This document shows positions 37,319 to 45,998 of a stretch of DNA of 64,000 nt, piece by piece (positions within the stretch are counted from its first letter, which is position 1; each line of letters begins with the position of its first letter). The stretch is taken from NCBI RefSeq assembly GCF_900156605.1, contig NZ_FTOA01000003.1, positions 248,001 through 312,000 of the forward strand. The letters are read 5' to 3'. Source of the stretch: Insolitispirillum peregrinum. Its GTDB lineage: Bacteria > Pseudomonadota > Alphaproteobacteria > Rhodospirillales > Rhodospirillaceae. Position numbers and translations under genes: made by a program. The notes under the pieces are model-generated. The model saw only the letters and a program-made list of their open reading frames with translations, was not told the origin of the DNA and did no database searches.

Positions 37319-38344
37319 ATGCGCGTTCTGGTCTGCTGTACGGGGGGATTGGGGGAAGCGGTGGCAATCCTGCCAACGCTGGAGGCGCTGACGGACGGGC
37401 TGGATGATCCGGTCATCACCGTTTTGTGCGCCCCCCGTCTGGCTGGCTTCATCGCCACCAGTATTCCCGGTGTCCGGCCGGTCGCCATCACCCCCGAGGC
37501 GCTGGGCGGTTTGGGGCGGGCCTTGCGGGTGCCTGCGCTGGTCAAGCAGATTGGTCCGGTGGATGTGGCCCTGGTTGCACCCTGTCAGGGCCGTGCCGTG
37601 TCGGCGCTGGCGCGTCGGGTCAGCCCGAAAGTGGTCGGGTTTGCCTGTGGCACAGCGGCAGAGCAGCGCGACCTGCATGTTGTCCTGCCCTATCAGGAGG
37701 ATCGTCCGGTCCCTGATGTGCTGTGTGATTTTGCCCGGCTGTTGCTGGAATGGCCGACCATGCCGTTGCAGCGGGTGGCACCGTTGCGGCAGTCGCTGGA
37801 CCCCTTTGCGGTTGACCTGTTTGCGCTGGAAGCCGGTGACGATGCCGGAGACTGGCAAGAGGACGGTTACGATGGTGCCAGCGCTGACAGCTATGGCGTG
37901 ATCCACAGCGGGGCGGGGTCGTTGTTGCAGCGGTGGGGAGAGCTGTCCTTTCACGATCTGGCCGGGCGATTGACCGCGCTTTACGGCTTTCCGTGGCGAC
38001 TGGTCGATGAGGGCGACTATGATCTGGTTGACCTGACCGCCCTGCTGGCCGGGGCACACGGTTTTGTCGGCTGCCATTCCGGCCCGCTGCAACTGGCCGC
38101 GGCACAGGGCGTGCCGTGGGTGGCGGTGGCTGGGCCGACGCCAGCGGCATGGGATCCGCCCTGGCGCGATGTGCCGGGGGAAGTGCTGCGGCGGGGGCTG
38201 GAGTGCCAGCCGTGTGGCCGTGTCGGACAGGCGCTGTCTCCCTGTCTGCACGATGCGGTCTGTCTGGCTGCCCTGAGTGTTGAGGATGTTGTCCAGTCCG
38301 TGACCAGAGTGATTCCTCTGCCGCGACAGCTCGCAGCGCAATAG
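37319..38344 (+). CDS. Glycosyltransferase family 9 (heptosyltransferase-like) protein
   Basis: 341 residues with two Rossmann-like halves (GT-B fold). The start MRVLVCCTGGLGEAVAILPT resembles the LPS heptosyltransferase N-terminus. The C-terminal half has GVIHSGAGSLLQRW, ALLAGAHGFVGCHSGPLQLA and VPWVAVAGPTPAAW, matching the GT9 ADP-sugar-binding pattern. It probably adds a sugar to LPS core or a similar surface glycan. A late cysteine pair (LECQPCGRVG) recalls GT9 proteins with a C-terminal CxPC motif. It has no operon partner here, and a transposon lies immediately downstream (30 bp). Confidence 0.82.
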   Translation: MRVLVCCTGGLGEAVAILPTLEALTDGLDDPVITVLCAPRLAGFIATSIPGVRPVAITPEALGGLGRALRVPALVKQIGPVDVALVAPCQGRAVSALARRVSPKVVGFACGTAAEQRDLHVVLPYQEDRPVPDVLCDFARLLLEWPTMPLQRVAPLRQSLDPFAVDLFALEAGDDAGDWQEDGYDGASADSYGVIHSGAGSLLQRWGELSFHDLAGRLTALYGFPWRLVDEGDYDLVDLTALLAGAHGFVGCHSGPLQLAAAQGVPWVAVAGPTPAAWDPPWRDVPGEVLRRGLECQPCGRVGQALSPCLHDAVCLAALSVEDVVQSVTRVIPLPRQLAAQ

Positions 38345-38373
38345 GCATTGATATTTCTGATGAATTTTCCTTT

Positions 38374-38863
38374 GGCTCTTCCCGTGTTTTGGGGTGATGG
38401 GAATCCATCAGGCGACCAATGCGCCGAGGAGTGCTTTTCCTATTCGGCATACGTTGTGGGTGAACCGGAAGAAGGCGAGGTAGATCGGCAGTTTCTCCTG
38501 TGAAATTCTGCGATGGGGGCGCAACCAGGACCGCAGGAGAGACCAGAAGCCCTCCATCGTGTTGGCGTGAACCTCATGGAAGCCGTCACCATCCTCATCA
38601 CGGGCGTATTCACCACGCCCGTGACAGACTGTCTTATGGGGATATCCCCAGTCGGGCAGACGCGTATAGATATGGTACTCGTCGGTGAAGACTCTGGTTC
38701 CGGGTTTGATGCATTGGGTGATGACCGGTTTGATGGTGACTTGCCGGACATCCTCCAGCATGCGTAGAACAACTTGGCCGCTGCGTTGGATCAGACCGAG
38801 GATCGGCCTAACCGGAGCCCCTTCGACGCACCAAAGCCATCACCCCGAAACACGGGAAGAACC
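38374..38863. mobile_element. Internally deleted IS1595-type element (left copy)
   Basis: 490 bp. Its left end and about 430 bp match the left part of the copy at 40152-41257. The sequence then jumps near 38808 to the last 55 bp of the element, ending GGGAAGAACC. About 0.6 kb of the transposase gene is missing, while both terminal inverted repeats remain, so it is MITE-like. Confidence 0.85.
38408..38761 (-). pseudogene. C-terminal remnant of IS1595-family transposase
   Basis: About 117 residues of the DDE domain C-terminus: IKPGTRVFTDEYHIYTRLPD, HGRGEYARDEDGDGFHEVHA, then NTMEGFWSLLRSWLRPHR. The catalytic D in TDEY and E in NTMEGFWS are visible, but the zinc ribbon and the first catalytic Asp are deleted. 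It is nearly identical to the right-hand copy. Confidence 0.88.
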
Positions 38864-38948
38864 TATTGCTATAGAAGAAGGAATACCTTAATATTTATTA
38901 AAAAGAAGACATTCGCATTTGTCAAAATTTAGATAGGCGAGACATATA

Positions 38949-39503
38949 ATGCACCCACATCTCCGGCGCTCCTCTAGTTTTATATTTTGCGTCCTTGTAA
39001 GCGCCTGCACATCGTCAACTTATGTTGATCAAAGCCAGGAATTAAAAAATTGGCATGCAATGGACGGCGCCAACTCTGCAGCTGTAAGAGTAGCTAATAT
39101 AAAAATAGGCATACATGAATCACTGCCAGTCATAGCAGAATTGTCGGCATGTATCGAGAGGAAAGCGCCTTGCCCTACGTTGGAGAGAACCATACACGCA
39201 GGCGGCGTTTTGATGGGCGCAATATCAATGCCTTACAATGCTATTGAGCGCAATTGCGCTAGACAGGATGTATCCGAATATCATGTACATGTTTGCCTTA
39301 CACATGACATACCAAGACTTGGTGTAGATGCTGGCTATGATCACTACGATGACGAAATGCTAAGTATTTTGACAAAAAACCCAGACGATGGAGAGAATGC
39401 CTGGAGGACATTCATATATCCAAGTTTTACCCATACGAATGTTGCTTACGCTTATTCAGACGGTTATCTGATCATTGCCGAGCTAGTTGGGGTAAAAAAA
39501 TGA
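38949..39503 (+). CDS. AT-rich putative lipoprotein, transposon cargo gene 1
   Basis: 184 residues. A short signal peptide, MHPHLRRSSSFIFCVLVSAC, ends in the lipobox LVSAC, so a mature lipoprotein of about 165 residues is predicted. The mature part has a basic/hydrophobic centre (IHAGGVLMGAISMPYNAIER), four further cysteines and an acidic stretch DAGYDHYDDEMLSILTKNPD. No family is recognised. Base composition is much lower in GC than its surroundings, which fits horizontal acquisition within the transposon. Its last four bases overlap the next gene (ATGA), so the two are probably cotranslated and may act together. No promoter was confidently placed, but 38870-38945 is AT-rich. Confidence 0.78.
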   Translation: MHPHLRRSSSFIFCVLVSACTSSTYVDQSQELKNWHAMDGANSAAVRVANIKIGIHESLPVIAELSACIERKAPCPTLERTIHAGGVLMGAISMPYNAIERNCARQDVSEYHVHVCLTHDIPRLGVDAGYDHYDDEMLSILTKNPDDGENAWRTFIYPSFTHTNVAYAYSDGYLIIAELVGVKK

Positions 39504-40147
39504 TCCGGACGTGGCTTGCGCCTATTGCTATGGCTGCATTTAGCGCTGCCTGCACCCCTCTCCTTGGCACCCAATATTACAATGAGCCGACCACGGATGT
39601 GAAAAGCGTAATACAATTACTAACATCCAAGAAAGACGGAAATAAATATATACATAATGAGATGATGGTGGACTTCAATCTTGGAGATATAATTGACATT
39701 AGCACAGGAAGAATCGTCGGGACGAACTGCCTAAAATCTGAATATTTTGATAGACCCATGGATTTTGGCAAAATCTATTCTGTTTCCGCCGAAGGTGGAT
39801 TCGCCATTCCTACTCTCCCAAACACCCTTGGTGTGACAGCAGCAGCGTCCTCTAAAGAGGGGTACGTGGACGCTCACTTGGAAGGAGTTTCGTTAGAAGG
39901 CGCAAGCAAGGGACAAGCATGCCAATCCCCCTCCGTTGAGGGAGTGAATGAAAATGACATTTATGTCGTGACTGGACGCGTTACAGCCATAAAAATTAGT
40001 ACACGCACAGCAGAGTTAAATGTAAAATTTGCTTCTTCTGATGTACTGTCATTCAAATCCGCAGATGAAACTCCCGACAAGAATCGCCATGTAATTATTC
40101 TCGGCCTACAGCCCGTTAATAAACAATTAATAGCACCGCACAATTAA
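39500..40147 (+). CDS. AT-rich putative lipoprotein, transposon cargo gene 2
   Basis: 215 residues. The signal segment MIRTWLAPIAMAAFSAAC ends in a lipobox (FSAAC). The mature protein looks largely beta-stranded: MMVDFNLGDIIDISTGRIVG, then FAIPTLPNTLGVTAAASS, then DIYVVTGRVTAIKISTRTAE and LNVKFASSDVLSFKS. It contains two further cysteines (TNCLKS, QACQSP). No family recognised. Like its partner it is AT-rich against a GC-rich background, and it ends four bases before the right IS copy. Confidence 0.78.
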   Translation: MIRTWLAPIAMAAFSAACTPLLGTQYYNEPTTDVKSVIQLLTSKKDGNKYIHNEMMVDFNLGDIIDISTGRIVGTNCLKSEYFDRPMDFGKIYSVSAEGGFAIPTLPNTLGVTAAASSKEGYVDAHLEGVSLEGASKGQACQSPSVEGVNENDIYVVTGRVTAIKISTRTAELNVKFASSDVLSFKSADETPDKNRHVIILGLQPVNKQLIAPHN

Positions 40148-40151
40148 ATTA

Positions 40152-41257
40152 GGCTCTTCCCGTGTTTTGGGGTGATGGGAATCCATCAGGCGACCAATGC
40201 GCCGACCAGTGCCCCGAGGAGTGCTTTTCCTATTCGGCATACGTTGTGGGTGAACCGGAAGAAGGCGAGGTAGATCGGCAGTTTTTCCTGTGAAATTCCG
40301 CGATGGGGGCGCAACCAGGATCGCAGGAGGGACCAGAAGCCCTCCATGGTGTTGACGTGAACCTCATGGAAGCCGTCACCATCCTCATCACGGGCGTATT
40401 CACCACGCCCGTGACAGACTGTCTTGTGGTGATATCCCCAGTCGGGCAGACGCGTATAGATATGGTACTCGTCGGTGAAGACGCTGGTTCCGGGTTTGAT
40501 GCATTGGGTGATGACCGGTTTGATGGTGACTTGCCGGACATTCTCCAGCATGCGTAGAACGACCTGGCTGCTGCGTTGGATCAGACCGAGGATCGGCGGT
40601 TTTTCCTTCTCCAGCGTGCCCCGGCCACGAGCGCTCTTGAGTCGGTTGCGGCGGCCCATCCGACCTTTTTTTGGACGGCGGCCGGGTGACCTTTGTGACC
40701 GGCCACAACATAGACCTCGTCGATCTCGACCTCCCCCTCCAGAACAATGTCAGGGAGTTTTGCGACCAAACCTGCGCGCAGGTGAGCGGTCATCACCTAA
40801 ACGTCGTTCTCATTCAGTCCCAGCTCCCCGGAAATCTGCCGGTTCGACAGGTTCAACCCCATGAAATACAAACACAATACCCACATCCGCAGCGGTTGGT
40901 GATGCCCGGCCAGAACTGTCCCGGTCAGATCGTCGAACCGCTCTCCCCGCACCCACGGCACAGGTAGCGTTGCCGGTCCCGCTGGCGATCGTCATGACCA
41001 TTGCGCACCACATTATGGCTCGTGCATTTGGGGTAGCGAACGCCAGCAGGCCAGCGATGATGGCGCACAAGCTCAAAGCACTTCTCGTCGCTGATCAAAA
41101 GCGACAGGTTGATGGCAGTGGACATCGGACCAGACCAAAAGCGGGAACAAGGGCTGCATCGAAGCAGCATTTCAACGTGCTGAACAGGCAAAAAAATCAC
41201 GCTAACCTGAGCACCTTCGACGCATCAGAGCCATCACCCTGAAACATGGGAAGAGCC
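40152..41257. mobile_element. IS1595-type insertion sequence (right copy)
   Basis: 1,106 bp bounded by imperfect inverted repeats: GGCTCTTCCCGTGTTTTGGG at the left and, on the other strand, GGCTCTTCCCATGTTTCAGG at the right. It carries one transposase gene on the minus strand, now broken. It has a 12-bp duplication near the left end (coding the extra GALV at the transposase C-terminus) that is absent from the left copy. Confidence 0.88.
40186..41125 (-). pseudogene. IS1595-family transposase, broken by frameshifts and a stop
   Basis: The reading starts MSTAINLSLLISDEKCFELV. A zinc ribbon follows (YPKCTSHNVVRNG, then YLCRGC), with Tyr in place of the first expected Cys. The frame shifts near 40935 to RFDDLTGTVLAGHHQPLRMW and then meets an in-frame TAG near 40797 (ENDV*VMTAHLRAG). 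It continues with the catalytic region LEGEVEIDEVYVVAGHKGHP, and shifts again near 40665 into MGRRNRLKSARGRGTLEKEK and the DDE C-terminus (TDEYHIYTRL, NTMEGFWSLL). With at least three lesions it cannot be active. Confidence 0.88.
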
Positions 41258-41486
41258 TTCCTTTTATCCCCTGACCATGCCGGGACCGTGCCGGGATCGT
41301 CGGACAGGGGCCATTCTTTACACCCGGACGGCAGATTGCTACAGTAGACGGGGGTTATAGATAAATAGTGCTAGGCCATGGCCAATCGGACCATCATCCG
41401 TTGTCGTGTGTCTGTGCATCATCTTGCCTCTCGGTGATGACGCCCGTCAGGGCGTGGATGATACAGGGCACAAGGCGGGAGCGGTC

Positions 41487-44400
41487 ATGGCGGAAGAACC
41501 TCGCAACGGTGGGTTTCCCCAACAGTCAACGGTGGTTCGTCTGAACCTTGACCGTGATGGCAAGGCTGCTGAGGGTGCCGCCGAGGAAACGGCGCCACCG
41601 GCAGTCGCCGCCGAAGCCGACTGGAGCACCGGAGGTATCAAGCCGGTGAAGGTCGAGGTCAATACCAGTCTCTATGCCGTCAGTGGCTTTATCAGCGTGT
41701 TGTGGATGGTGGCCTGTGCTGCCGGTCTGTACTGGCTGTTGGGCGGTGATGTGGTGGTGCAGGTGCGGGCGCTGGATATTGCCGCTCTGCTGGGGACCGC
41801 TTTTGTCCCGCTGGCCTTTTTGTGGCTGGTGGTGGCCTATGTGGACCGTGGTGCCTCCATTCGGGCCGAAGCCGCTGCCTTGCGCCAGCAACTGGCCCTG
41901 CTGAGCTATCCCGATCAGGCAGGCAAGGAACGGGTGGCGGCGATTTCCCAATCCCTGCGCAGTCAGGCCCGCGACTTGTCCGGGGCAACCCGCTATGCCG
42001 CCGATCAGGCCGAAGCGATGCGGCAGGTGTTGTCGACCGAAACCCGCGAACTGGCGCGCCTGAACGATCAGATCGAAACCGAAACCCGCCAGATTCTGAC
42101 CAAGGTCGGCTCTGAAGTACACAACCTGCACGGCCTTTTGCGGCAGATCAGCGACAGTGCCAAGGAAAACGATCTGGCGCTGGTGACCCGGCAACTGGCG
42201 CTTGACGAGGCCAGCGAGCGCGCCAATCAGGCTGCCGAAGCGCTGGCTTCGACCATGCAGGAAAAAATCGAGGAAGTGGCCGAGGTCCTCGATCGGCAGG
42301 TGGCCGCCGCCAGTTCCAGCCTGCGCAAGCAGGCCGACAGCGTGGTGGTCGAAGTCGAAGCCCAGATTGCCTCGCTGGTCAAAACGCTGGATGCACGCGG
42401 GAAAGAGTTGGGCCGGATCATCACCGGCAGCACCGGGGCCCTGAACGAGCAGGCCGGGGCGATCCTGTCGCAGGTCGAAAACAAGATGACCTCACTGTCC
42501 GCAACGCTGGAGGTCCGCGGCGAACAGTTGGCGTCAACGCTTGATATCAGCGCCGACATGCTGAATGCGCAGGCGGCGGCGATGATGGGCCAGGTCGAAG
42601 GCCGCATCAGCGTGCTGGGCGATGCGCTGGACGCCAAGGCGCAGGGCCTGGGCAAGGCCGTTGCAGGCACCATCGAGGTGTTGAACGATCAGGCAAAGTC
42701 GGTGCAAAAGCAGATCGACGACCGCCTTTCGGGTCTGCTGACCTCGCTCGATACCAAGGCGCGCCATGTCACCAACACCGTCGCGGATACGGTCGATGTG
42801 CTGGACGGTCAGGTTGACGGCGTGACATCCCGCCTGAGCGAGCATCTGAACGAACTGGTCCGTACCCTTGAACACCAGGGCGGCCAGTTGGGGGCGGTGG
42901 TCAAGGGCAGTGCGGAAACCCTCGACAGGCATGCCAACGACGTTTCTGCCCGCCTGCAGGAACATCTGGCGGCGCTGGTGGCGGCGGTCGACAGCCGGGG
43001 ATCGCATCTGAACAAGATCATTGCCAACAGTGCGGAAACCCTGGGGCTGCGGGCCGACGATGTGGCGGCCCGTCTGCAGGAGCACCTGAAAATACTGGTC
43101 AGTACCATTGATGATCATGGTGACCAGTTGGGGACGGTGGTCAATCGCAGCGCTGATGTCTTTGATCGTCGGGCCGAGGACATTTCCCTGCGGCTGGAAG
43201 AACATCTGGCGTCCTTGCTGAAGGCTGTCGATGCCCGTGGCAACCAGTTGGGAACGGTGGTGGCAACCAGTGCCGACCTGCTCGACCGCCGGGCCAGGGA
43301 TGTCGGTGCCCGTCTGGAAAGTCATCTGGCGGCGCTGGTCAAGACCATTGAGCATGGCGGTGAGCAACTGGGCTCGGTGGTGACCAGCAGCGCGGAAACG
43401 TTTGATCATCAGGCCAATGATGTGGCAATCCGTCTGGAAGACCACCTGACCGCTCTGATCAAGGCACTGGAAACCGGTGGTGCCCAGTTGGGCTCGGTGA
43501 TGGCCAGCAACAGCGATGCCTTGCAACAGCAGGCTGATGGTCTGGCCGAACAGATGATGGCCCAGACCGATGCGCTGGTGCGCGAAATTCAGGCGCAGGA
43601 CCAGCAGATGGTTCAGCGGAATGAAAAGGCGCTGGCCTATCTGCAACAGCAGGCGGTCACCGTCAGCAGTGCGCTGAATGATCAGGTGGCGGCGATCAGC
43701 CGTAATCTGGAACAGCAGTCGGGCAAGCTGGCATCGGTGCTGAACAAGGAAACCAGAACGCTGGCGCTGATCACCGGTGAAATGGGCGAACGGACCACGG
43801 CGGTTTCCGAATTGCTGGCCCGGCAGGATGTGCAGATCGAAGCCGCCCGCTCGGCCAGCCATGCGCTGGCAACCGCCAGCGAAGAGCTGGGGCAGCGGGT
43901 GGAGGATGTGACCCGCTCGCTGGCCAAGCGCACGCTGACCTTCGAAGACGCAGGCAAGGCCCTGATGCAGCAGGCGGCAGGGATCGGCAACGAGTTGCAG
44001 AATTGCCTGCAGCAGTCGGGCCGTCTGACCGAGGGGCTGGGCAAGCAAAGCGATACGCTGGCGGAACAGCACCGCAAGATCATGCAGGCCGGCCAGTTGG
44101 CAACGCAGGAACTGGATGCCGCCACCGCAGCGGCCCTGAATGACTTCAATGCCTTCCGCGACAGTGCCTCTGACGTGATCAACGAGGCGCGCCAGTCTGC
44201 CGAGGCGATTCGGGACGCCGCTGAACAGGCCGATGGCGTCCGTCGCCTGATCGTCACCCAGACCGACAGTCTGCAACAGGCCACTCAGGTCCTGACCGAC
44301 AGCATTCGGGCCGCTGGCGGCGTGGTCGAAGATCAGGGAGCCGCGATCAACCAGACCATCGACAAGGCCAGCGAGCGCATTCGCCATATGGCCGACCTGC

Positions 44401-45557
44401 TGGCGCGCCATGCGGTGGATGTGACACGGACCACCGCCCGCGCAACCGTCGAAATCGAGGCGGTGTCCGAAGGCGTCAAGGGACGGTTGGGCGAGCTGCA
44501 AACCACCGCCCGCGAGGTGAAGGACGCGGTGCGTCTGGTCAATTCTGAAACCGAACATGCCACCGCCACCATTCGCAATGTGGCGCAGGAAATCGAAAAG
44601 GGTGCCAGTGGCCTGTGTTCGGCCAGCGTGTCGTTCGCCGAGGATGCCGAACGGGTGGCCGATGCTGCCAATGGCGCTTTGGCAGCCCTCAGCCGTCTGG
44701 GTCAGGAAATGCACCGCGAGACGGACCAGTTGTTCGCTTCGGCGGATGCGTCGCTGAACAAGGCGCAGAGCTTGCAGGCGGCACTGGAAAAGGCACTGGA
44801 TGCCTTCGAAGACGGGGTGGCACGCAGCTCGGACCGGGTGGACAGCTCGGGCGAACGCCTGCGGGTGTCGGCGGAGGTGTTCGAAGCCACCGCCCTGCAC
44901 GCCGCCGAGGCGATGGGGTCGGTGGGCAACGAACTGGAACAGCGTCTGACCGACCTGTCCAATGCCGCCAACACCAGCGTGGTCAACATCCAGAAGGCGT
45001 CGGCCAGCATCGACCAGCAGCAGGGCTTGCTGGGCGATGCCGGAGCGCAGGCGGTCGAAACCATGCAGCAGACCGGCTCGGAACTGGCCCGTCAGGCCGA
45101 GTTGCTGCTGGGGGCTGCCGAGGTGGCGCAAAAGCGCGCCAAGGAACTGCAAATTGCTCGCGATCGTGTCGAGCTGCAGAAGTTCCTCAAGGACACCTCC
45201 TATGCGGTCGAAAAGCTGCAATCAACCGCCGTCGATATCACCCGCCTGTTTACTCCTACGGTCGAGGAAGACCTGTGGAAGCGCTATTACAAGGGCGAGC
45301 ATAATGCCTTCCTGCGCCATGCGGCCAAGACCATCACCCGCCAGCAGGCCGCCGCTGTGCGCAAGACATTCATGGAAGACAGCGAGTTCCGTGACTATGC
45401 CGTGCGCTACATGAGCGAGTATGAAGCTCTGATCAAGGCTGCCCGCGTGAACGAGCGTGCGGATGTGCTGACCGCCGTCTTTACCAGCTCGGACATGGGG
45501 CGGCTGTATACGGTGCTCGCCCGCTCGACCGAGCGGGGTGGCGTGTCGATGGAATGA
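41487..45557 (+). CDS. Giant membrane-anchored coiled-coil protein with ten 40-residue repeats
   Basis: 1,356 residues. A disordered N-terminal tail (1-55) precedes two membrane helices (about 62-86 and 98-118). About 1,100 residues of predicted coiled coil follow. Within it, residues 275-674 form ten exact 40-residue repeats, each patterned like SAETLDRHANDVSARLQEHL. Residues about 1220-1356 form a conserved-looking globular end (SYAVEKLQSTAVDITRLFTP, EDLWKRYYKGEHNAFLRHAA). The start at 41487 is chosen because GGGAG lies six bases upstream; the open frame continues 27 codons further. It could be a structural or polar scaffold at the inner membrane, which is inference from shape. No enzyme domain was seen. 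Confidence 0.85.
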   Translation: MAEEPRNGGFPQQSTVVRLNLDRDGKAAEGAAEETAPPAVAAEADWSTGGIKPVKVEVNTSLYAVSGFISVLWMVACAAGLYWLLGGDVVVQVRALDIAALLGTAFVPLAFLWLVVAYVDRGASIRAEAAALRQQLALLSYPDQAGKERVAAISQSLRSQARDLSGATRYAADQAEAMRQVLSTETRELARLNDQIETETRQILTKVGSEVHNLHGLLRQISDSAKENDLALVTRQLALDEASERANQAAEALASTMQEKIEEVAEVLDRQVAAASSSLRKQADSVVVEVEAQIASLVKTLDARGKELGRIITGSTGALNEQAGAILSQVENKMTSLSATLEVRGEQLASTLDISADMLNAQAAAMMGQVEGRISVLGDALDAKAQGLGKAVAGTIEVLNDQAKSVQKQIDDRLSGLLTSLDTKARHVTNTVADTVDVLDGQVDGVTSRLSEHLNELVRTLEHQGGQLGAVVKGSAETLDRHANDVSARLQEHLAALVAAVDSRGSHLNKIIANSAETLGLRADDVAARLQEHLKILVSTIDDHGDQLGTVVNRSADVFDRRAEDISLRLEEHLASLLKAVDARGNQLGTVVATSADLLDRRARDVGARLESHLAALVKTIEHGGEQLGSVVTSSAETFDHQANDVAIRLEDHLTALIKALETGGAQLGSVMASNSDALQQQADGLAEQMMAQTDALVREIQAQDQQMVQRNEKALAYLQQQAVTVSSALNDQVAAISRNLEQQSGKLASVLNKETRTLALITGEMGERTTAVSELLARQDVQIEAARSASHALATASEELGQRVEDVTRSLAKRTLTFEDAGKALMQQAAGIGNELQNCLQQSGRLTEGLGKQSDTLAEQHRKIMQAGQLATQELDAATAAALNDFNAFRDSASDVINEARQSAEAIRDAAEQADGVRRLIVTQTDSLQQATQVLTDSIRAAGGVVEDQGAAINQTIDKASERIRHMADLLARHAVDVTRTTARATVEIEAVSEGVKGRLGELQTTAREVKDAVRLVNSETEHATATIRNVAQEIEKGASGLCSASVSFAEDAERVADAANGALAALSRLGQEMHRETDQLFASADASLNKAQSLQAALEKALDAFEDGVARSSDRVDSSGERLRVSAEVFEATALHAAEAMGSVGNELEQRLTDLSNAANTSVVNIQKASASIDQQQGLLGDAGAQAVETMQQTGSELARQAELLLGAAEVAQKRAKELQIARDRVELQKFLKDTSYAVEKLQSTAVDITRLFTPTVEEDLWKRYYKGEHNAFLRHAAKTITRQQAAAVRKTFMEDSEFRDYAVRYMSEYEALIKAARVNERADVLTAVFTSSDMGRLYTVLARSTERGGVSME
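42309..43508 (+). repeat. Ten 120-bp tandem coding repeats
   Basis: The 40-residue units start at residues 275, 315, 355, 395, 435, 475, 515, 555, 595 and 635 with no insertions or deletions; a degenerate eleventh begins at 675. Units from 475 on are closest to each other (EHLAALV, then G-QLG-VV at the end). Nucleotide identity is moderate, so this is an old expansion. Confidence 0.85.
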
Positions 45558-45589
45558 TAAGCGGGCAGGGGAGGGCCGTTTGAAAACAA

Positions 45590-45745
45590 GAGCGGGCTGC
45601 CGCCCGGACCTGCCCGGGGCCTCCGGCCCCGAATGTTCACTTGGGCCTGAGGCCCCGAACCCCCATTTTTTCTTTTATGATCAAAGGAATGGGGTCCGGG
45701 GCCTCAAGGCCCCGGCGAGGTGTGGAGCAGCGCTCCACGTCCTTG
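45590..45745. repeat. Dispersed GC-rich repeat, family B, copy 4
   Basis: It contains GGGCTGCCGCCC, GGGGCCTCCGGCCCC and an extra GGGCCTGAGGCCC. The ATGATCAAAGGAATGGGGTC bridge, GGGGCCTCAAGGCCCC and GGAGCAGCGCTCC with ACGTCCT follow. Family A copy 5 comes about 140 bp later. Between them (45760-45885) there is no gene. Confidence 0.78.
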
Positions 45746-45888
45746 TTTCCTTACTGTCGTGTCCCGTGATGTGAACCGCGCCTACAGCGCGAAGACCAAA
45801 TAAAAAATCGGGGGCATTACCCCCCGAGCAGGTGCAGAGGAGACTCTCTGCACGTCGTCTTGTCTTGATCTTGCCGCTGAGGACGCTT

Positions 45889-45992
45889 TAGAGCATTGTG
45901 CGAAAAGTGGGAACCGGTTTTCGCAACAACAATGCGACCGAACAAAAGGTTAGACCAGCGTGTCCGCGTCAGATTTAACGCACGCTGGTCTA
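45889..45992. repeat. Dispersed palindromic repeat, family A, copy 5 (best-preserved)
   Basis: It starts TAGAGCATTG and ends CACGCTGGTCTA, so both ends carry TA; reverse complemented, the right end reads TAGACCAGCG. The inner hairpin pairs GCATTGT with ACAATGC around AAACCGGTTT-like sequence, and the outer part pairs ACCAGCGTG with CACGCTGGT. It lies seven bases from the eipB stop. Confidence 0.8.
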
Positions 45993-45998
45993 GCGCCC

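Larger units (their letters stand above)
38374..41257. mobile_element. Composite IS1595-type transposon carrying two lipoprotein genes
   Basis: Two related IS copies in the same orientation flank a 1.3-kb AT-rich cargo. Directly outside the outer ends the same 7 bp, TTCCTTT, occurs at 38367-38373 and 41258-41264. The inner IS ends show no matching duplications. This is the footprint expected if the whole unit inserted as one piece (IS1595 elements typically duplicate about 8 bp). Terminal inverted repeats start GGCTCTTCCC and run about 27 bp into GGGTGATGG. The left copy lost its centre and the right transposase is broken, so the unit is now immobile unless helped in trans. Confidence 0.8.

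Noticed and set aside
38864-40151. Independent insertion of each IS copy
   Set aside because: Flanks of each single copy do not match, whereas the outermost flanks of the pair do (TTCCTTT), so insertion as one unit fits better.
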